Part shown: positions 58,017 to 64,000 of the stretch, piece by piece
Layout of the letters: each line of letters begins with the position of its first letter
How positions within the stretch are numbered: position 1 is the first letter of the stretch
Origin: Capniomyces stellatus
Taxonomy: Eukaryota > Kickxellomycota > Harpellomycetes > Harpellales > Legeriomycetaceae
DNA: 64,000 nt
Assembly: GCA_001661515.1 (NCBI GenBank)
Contig: LUVW01000001.1
Location: forward strand, 948,052-1,012,051
Reading direction: 5' to 3'
The notes under the pieces: generated by a model
Seen by the model: the letters and a program-made list of their open reading frames with translations, nothing else
Database searches by the model: none
What the model was told of the DNA's origin: nothing
Translations under genes and position numbers: made by a program

Positions 58017-58881
58017 ATGATCTTTGGATTGAGGGCTAAATCCTTGGCTCAGGTGCTACAAAAAGGGAATCTAACTCGGTTGTACTCGGGCTTATCAAAA
58101 AATGAAATCCCAGAAACTCATGGTAAGGTCTTTTTTGCATGTTTATTTTTTAAATTTTATTTTTGCTGCTGTGCAATGTAAAAAAGATCGATCAGAGTAA
58201 AAAGATATCAAAAGGTATCCAGGATTAAACCAACTAACTGAATTGGGGTGTGTGTGCGTGTTTTTTCTTTGTTTGTGCTTAATTTAGGAAACATAAACAC
58301 CACGGAAACATTCTTGACTAAGATAGGGAGAGACTGTGTTAAATATAATCCTAAATTTAAAGTAATATTTTAATTCGATTTCACTTAAATCTTAATCAAC
58401 AATATCATGATAGCAATAACGTAAATCGTTGTTTTGATCCAACTTAAGCTATACGATCGGCGGCAAAGCAGCATAGCGATAACAAATGGTGTGCAAATTT
58501 GAATCTGCAACAGTCTCGTAACCAACAAAGTAACGATTACAAACTGTGGTTTTGCATTTTGTAAATAAAAAATAGGATTGGGAGCATTTGTTCAAGTCCT
58601 CTGGTAGCGATCTTAAAGAGCTTGGCGTTCCAGTAAAACAACGAAAATGGATACTAAATTGGACAAACAAAATGAGGCAAGCATTTCACTACTGATTATT
58701 TAAACTAGATTTTGTGGCGAAGGTGATTAAAGCTGGGTTGGTTTCTTGTAACTTAACTACGTTTTGATTTTATTTTATATTGGATAGATTGGGCATTGAG
58801 CCGTATTATATTAAACCTTCGATAAAAGGAACAAAGAAAGGAAAAGCAGCCAAGCTAGCTAACAAGGCCAAAAGAAAGTAG
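58017..58881 (+). CDS. FYV4: Mitochondrial small ribosomal subunit protein mS41 (Fyv4, IGR motif)
   Basis: Component of the fungal mitoribosome small subunit. Exons: 58017-58122, 58288-58361, 58576-58676 and 58788-58881, 124 residues. The N-terminus (MIFGLRAKSLAQVLQKGNLT) is a basic amphipathic presequence. The IGR-motif core is TETFLTKIGRDCVKYNPKFK, then DWEHLFKSSGSDLKELGVPV, then KQRKWILNWTNKMRLGIEPY; spacing matches the family. A Lys/Ala-rich tail ends the protein. Intron 3 (58677-58787) has a GC donor (ATGAG|GCAAGC); no GT alternative keeps the conserved sequence. Confidence 0.93.
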
Positions 58882-59286
58882 ACTAGATACAGTATGATTT
58901 TCTTTTTTCCAAGAAAAAAAAAAAGTAGCCTTTAACACATTTGGCAGATAACATTTATTAATAAAAAAACATTATTTAATTACTATAAATCCAGAAATAA
59001 ACCCAGCAGCCTATTAATATAAACACTTTTTTGATACAATCCAAGCACGTGTATTTCTTGGACGTTGGATAACATGATGTATAACAAATATGCTTTGACC
59101 AAGTAATGTTAAAAACAAGTGATATTTACATTTTAACAAGTCAGCAATGGTGATACAGAGCCGAATGTGTAGCAAGTAAAAAGTACTACTGCTCATAAAA
59201 TGCAAAATCTAAAATAACTAGCTAATTGGCTTGGTGAACTTGAAGCCCAAGCACACTCAATTAGAACAAGCACGATAAACAAAAGA
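58882..59286. other. Convergent spacer, no gene seen
   Basis: 3' ends of mS41 and the prenyltransferase. Confidence 0.35.
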
Positions 59287-61210
59287 TTAAAATGAGTTGA
59301 TCTGATTCTCCAAGTCTTGGTACGCGCCTAGTCGTAAGGTGTCGATGGCTCGTAGTCGGGCTAGGTAACCCAAACATTCTTGCTTTATTTTCGAATCAAT
59401 AGCTGAGCTCCTGTCAAAGTATGTCTTATACTTTACCAGCGCCTGTAATGCATCTGCAGCGACCACAAACAAGAAGTAAAGTATCAGTGTGTGAATTGGG
59501 CTTAACCAGCAGTTTCTAAAATGACGTACGCTGGATAATATATTTATATTTGTATTTGTATATATGAGATATATGTATCTTACATTTGCAGTTTGGCTCC
59601 AACTCCAGCAATTCATTGGCCATTTCAATGCCACTATCGACCAAGGGTCTTTTATCAACCTCTATTGTGCAATACATACATTTTTCACAGTAAGTAACCA
59701 GCAAATTCACCCGATTAAGCCAACAGTGTAAAATCGAAACGATAATTAAGAAAGCACCTAAACTGAATTGAATAATTGAATAAACGGTCTATATGTATAC
59801 ATATATACGTGTAAATGTAACCAAATACCGAAATCTATCAGCCAGTCGTAATACAGCCAGGCGTTCTGGTCATCAGGGTCGGAGTATATCGCTGTCTTGA
59901 TCATCTTGATTTCTAGGTTTTTCGCAGCCAAACAAAAAAAACAAAAAAAGTAATAAATCATATTATACGCTCTGAACTGGCAAATTCAAAATGTAAATCA
60001 ATCAACGTGTACAAGTCCATGTAACCTGCCACTTTTGTTCTACCATCTAAACATTGTCATTTCTCACCTTTTGACAGTATTTTTGACTTTGAGCTCTCTT
60101 TTATGTCGGAAATTACATCTGGCAACAGCTTGCTTCGATAGTGCCAGGCTGAATGATTTGAAAAGTTATCAGATATCTTTGCTTTTGTGTAGGAAAACTC
60201 GCTATTGACAATTGACTTGGGTTCCTTTGGGTCAACCATGTGCGAAACAACTATTCGTCGGTAATTCCAGCCATGAACTAATAGCATCACATTGTTATAG
60301 TCATTTAATAAAAGCTAAACATTACGCGCTGCTAACAACTTGCCACCCAAAAATGAATGGGTATAAGCACTACCGCGATTCAATTACAGCCGATTATTGC
60401 GACGCACAAACATTACTTGCGCCTTTGCAACAGCATATTAATAATGAGGTTAAAACGTACAGTTAGTAGGGTCGAGTTTAAAAAGCATATCAACCAGCTC
60501 GGTCTCCCGCGTCCAATTAGGCACAGGCATGTTTTCCAACACCCATAGCCTGTGGTTCCACATCCAATAACTTTTTATGTTCTTTCTAATAGCCCTGTTT
60601 ATGAAATCAATTTCCAGTTCCAGATGTTTTTGCTTTTCGTCCGAGTCAATGTCTTTGAACATGGAGCCGATAATCTCTCTTCTATAATTCCATACTGTGT
60701 TAATCTCTGGGTTCAAGTTAAGCAAAACTGTTGTTGCCTCCAGTGCTCCTGGTGTGTATATCCGCTCTTTTCTCTATTAAAATTCCACCAATATGTTCTG
60801 ATTATGCTGGACGCGAAATCTTCAATTTTGTCCTGATCTGTTCTGCTCTGCATAGATTTTGTACAACTGACTTAAGCTCGGAACATAAACGTGTCGTGAA
60901 TGCGGATGATATTGGCATTCTTTAAATTGGAGTCAAGACTCCAGGCATTCAAGCCGAATAATGCGAATTAAAAACACCGGATATCTCCGCCTCTTACATT
61001 TTCAAATACTGTATCAAGTGCAAGTCTGTACTTTTCAACCTCTTTTAGTTCCTTTATCTTATGCTCTCGCTGCTCCTGTTCGGTTCTTGTTTTTCGTACT
61101 CGGCCATGCTATTGAGATTAAACAGAACCCAATTATATTAGAAGTCAAAGGGCTAGTAGAATTGGTGTCAAGTGTATCAAAAAGGGTCTATATACTTTGT
61201 AACTTGCCAT
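59287..61210 (-). CDS. BET4: Rab geranylgeranyltransferase alpha subunit (Bet4/RABGGTA), seven exons
   Basis: With the beta subunit and Rab escort protein, it prenylates Rab GTPases in the cytosol. Exons: 61210-61208 (only ATG), 61108-60998, 60773-60461, 60277-60068, 59912-59829, 59661-59584 and 59453-59287, 321 residues in frame. Joining ATG to the next exon gives the N-terminus [18 protein letters not shown], the MHGR start shared by family members. Prenyltransferase alpha repeats follow: [43 protein letters not shown] (made across a junction), [14 protein letters not shown] and [11 protein letters not shown]. The helix ending [17 protein letters not shown] and a short C-terminal helix close the protein. 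Intron 1 uses a GC donor (ATG|GCAAGT). FTase alpha is the alternative; MHGR and the repeat order favour RabGGTase. Confidence 0.92.
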
Positions 61211-62027
61211 TTTAAAGCTGTTTGTGTTTTCTATGGGTATTCGGCAAACCTTTTAGCTTTTTTTTTACAATCCACAAAACCAACAATTAGGATTTAAGGT
61301 CTTTAAAAAGCAAAGAATTATGAAAACTAAATAATAATAAAACGCACTGTGGTAGAAAATTAAAAAAGAAAGGAATTGCGCAACAAATGTAGGTGATAAC
61401 AACAAAATACGAAAAACAACCAATCCGAAAAATCCTATGACCGAGTCGTTTTAACATCAATTTGGTTCATATTTATTCGGGGAATGGTTGGGGAGGAAGT
61501 AAACTAGGCTAATTATGTGGGCTCAGATTTCTGGACACTTGGTTGGTTCAGCGTGTTTTTTTTTCAATAAATATGTTTGGTTTGTGACAAATTAACAAGC
61601 GGCCAAACAAACTTGAGCCGGGAAATCAGCAGAAATGCATTTTTGAATGATTTGCCATACTTAATTGAACGAATGGACTGAGTTGAGCTGAGTTGGGCTG
61701 GGCTGAATGAAACGATGGTTTAAAAGCGGAAAAGTAGTGCTTTAAAAAAACTAGAAGCCAGAGTTAAAGAAAGAACAAACTGTATAAACCGGTGTATACT
61801 TGGTGAATGCAAATCATGGATATATAATAATAGATTGAATAGAGTAACAAAAAAAAACAGCAAATTAAAGGGATTAAAAACCAAAGTTAGATTTGCCAGG
61901 TGAAATCATGACAAACTGTGAAAGAAATGGCAAATAATAATAAATGGCCAGGACAGGACAAGACAAGACAAGGCTGGAATAGAGGTTGAAAAATAAATGT
62001 GAGTGGAAATCAATAGAAACCCACGAC
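61211..62027. other. Spacer, no gene seen
   Basis: AT-rich; BET4 promoter and 3' UTR of the ABC transporter. GAGTTGAGCTGA-like and GGACAAGACAAGACAAG short repeats occur near 61676-61705 and 61950-61972. Confidence 0.35.
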
Positions 62028-64000
62028 CTAAGCTGAAGTTTGGGTAGATTCGGGCTTCAAGTGGCCCAGCTTCTCATCGAGACTTTGGTACAAGTTGGCT
62101 TGCATCTCCAACTATATGATAACAACCAGTTAAAAATGGAAAAAGAAAAAGAAATGTCAACTTGATGAGCAAAATCAAATGATAATAACAGCGACAATAG
62201 GAAAGAGAAGAGCTTGGCAATAAATAAAAGCAACAATTGCAAATGTGCGAATAAGTAGATAAATTACCTTTTGCTTTTCAGCTAGCAGTAGCAGTCTTTG
62301 TTCTGGATCAAATTTGGAAAAGTAGTAGTTTCCTTGTCCATCAAACTCCAAGATGTAGTTGTGGTATCTCCATAGAGACTGGCGATGCGAGACCGTCAAC
62401 ATGGTGATATTTAGCTTAGCTGCATACGAATACATGATTTTTTCAATTTCAATACTAACAGAGCTTGTGCATTCGTCCATAATAGCAAACTTTGGTCGGT
62501 GGTAAAACAACCTAGCCATGGCAATCTATAGTACATAAAAACCAACGGCGAATTATCAAATAAAAAGGTGGCTTATCCATTTTACAAAACTAATACCCAA
62601 AATAAAGATAAAAATAAAGGCAGAGAGACATTGGTATTGGTATTGGTATTGGTAGTGGTAGTGGTACTTACTCTTTGCTTATCACCACTAGAAAGACAGT
62701 CACGCCATTCTTTTTTAGAGTCCCACCCACCCTCCCTATTTACCAGGGTATTGAGCTCGACAACTCTCAAAATACGATCCAAGTCATGGTCGGCAATGCG
62801 TTTTTTCTGCATATCCAAGTGTGAGTCTGGGTATATTACCTGATCACGCAAAGTTCCGGCACACATGTATGGTCTTTGCGGAAGATAGAAGATATCTGCA
62901 CTGGAAGGTCTATAAAGCGTCCCCCCTTTATTTATTTTCATATGCAGGCCCGCACACCATAGCACAAAAGTTAGTACAAACATGGCATTTTAACGTCGCC
63001 TTATTAGTAAACGTGGAAATACAAACAATCTGCTTACCGTAAACTGGCCACAGTCCACCGAGAATTCGAAACATTGAAGACTTTCCGCAACCATTTGGCC
63101 CAACAACCAACAGATTCATTCCTGGCAAAACAGCAAATGAGAGACTAGCAATAAGCACATCGCCAGTTGGTGAAAGCACTGGAACTTTGTTGAAGGCTAC
63201 ATAGTCGCTTTCAACGGTCACTCCCAACTCGCCCAGCTTGGTTTTCTCTAGATTTCGCGAGGCCTTGACAACAGCGCTTTGGCCCACTGTCTCACCTTCA
63301 GTGATTATCTTGTCCTTGACAAATTTGTTGTTTGAAACATCATCCAAAACAGTCATCAAATCTGAAACACGCTTTGTATACCCTGCCAGTTGGACAATCT
63401 CCTTGTATGAGCAGATCATTCTGCCCAAAGCGTCAGATCCACTCAACAACAAACGCCTGTTTATGACAAAATCCCTTGTTCGTTTGCCCAAAACATCATC
63501 CGGTGTAAACCCAACATCGCGCAAGAATATCAGCTTCCCGCGTTTAATGAGTTCCTTCATCTCTTCCACCGATGGCAGTCTCTCCGCAAAGACTGGTGCT
63601 GCACATGCCACCAACCCAGCTGCTCCCCAGAAATATTTGATCACAAAATCCTCCACCATCCCATAAAATACGTGCAGTCTAAACACCCTGTTGATGTGCT
63701 GAATCAACATTGTATATCGCCGCTCAACAACCCTTCGCTCAAACTCATGCCCTCTATTCAGAGCTATCTCCTCTGCATGCTCAATAATACGCGAGTGCGT
63801 GAAATGCAGCTCACCCTATTTACCATCATATTATATTGTATTATATTGTATTATATTGTATTGTATCGTAGTATACTGTGCTACACCATTCCAACTCTCA
63901 CTGTTTACATATACCTCCCCCTCCCCCAAAAATAAAGTGTACATGCTAATAGCACAAATATTTACCTCAAGTTTCTGCTCCTGGACAACCAAAGCTCCAA
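62028..64000 (-). CDS. Peroxisomal ABC transporter, subfamily D (ABCD/Pxa-like), 5' end outside window
   Basis: Half-transporter that imports long-chain acyl-CoA into peroxisomes. Visible exons: 64000(edge)-63966, 63815-63038, 62925-62672, 62525-62268 and 62111-62028. The first junction gives [16 protein letters not shown] and then [14 protein letters not shown], the EEIAFYxG-like motif of the family. The nucleotide-binding domain has Walker [30 protein letters not shown], signature LSSGDKQR (the usual LSGGE is changed to LSSGD), Walker [13 protein letters not shown] and switch H in [10 protein letters not shown] short coiled C-terminus ends the protein. The N-terminal membrane domain lies past the right edge. 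ABCD1/2 versus ABCD3 type is not resolved. Confidence 0.9.
62630..62666. repeat. (TTGGTA)n/(TGGTAG)n microsatellite in ABC transporter intron
   Basis: Hexamer repeats beginning next to the donor at 62671; in the spliced-out part. Confidence 0.85.
63831..63870. repeat. 10-bp tandem repeat in ABC transporter intron
   Basis: Three perfect TTATATTGTA units, then a diverged fourth, within the 63816-63965 intron. Confidence 0.9.

Overview
This is a nuclear segment of an AT-rich eukaryotic genome, almost certainly a fungus. The clearest fungal marker is a Skt5/Chs4-type chitin synthase activator ending in a CaaX box. The nucleolar Srp40 architecture (LisH, Ser-rich tracts, SRP40 C-terminal domain) and Tof1/Swi1 form fit this. 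Short introns (about 52-256 nt, with CTAAC-like branch sites) fit as well. Retention of an EED/ESC-type PRC2 subunit argues against budding or fission yeasts; an early-diverging lineage is possible, but I cannot place it from sequence alone. The left edge begins with a 17-G run and looks like a contig end. A 3-N gap inside a poly-C run lies at 4960-4962.

Left part (1-24.9 kb): a truncated lysophospholipid acyltransferase, a tRNA-Val(UAC), an Srp40/Nopp140 homologue, the chitin synthase activator, and a giant two-LIM-domain protein of about 1960 residues. Long low-complexity AT-rich spacers separate these (9.4-14.2 kb and 20.4-24.9 kb), and I see no genes in them.

Middle part (24.9-43.5 kb): a compact set dominated by replication and genome maintenance. 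It holds Mcm10 (six exons), Tdp1, an EED homologue (seven exons), mitochondrial IF3, a Sly41-like TPT transporter, a Tim17-family-like membrane protein, and Tof1/Timeless (eight exons). A tRNA-Ala/tRNA-Lys pair six bases apart follows.

Right part (44.4-64 kb): intron-dense housekeeping genes. These are an ALKBH7-like mitochondrial dioxygenase, the spliceosomal DEAH helicase Prp2/DHX16, a 57-residue unrecognised protein, TAF7, the GPI transamidase Gpi8, mitoribosomal protein mS41, the Rab geranylgeranyltransferase alpha subunit, and the 3' half of a peroxisomal ABCD transporter that runs off the right edge.

I reconstructed exons by hand. Each reconstructed multi-exon CDS keeps its reading frame across all junctions to a single stop (the two edge genes only within the window). 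About 59 introns were inferred, of which three use GC-AG borders. No virus, transposon, CRISPR array or obvious secondary-metabolite cluster was seen.
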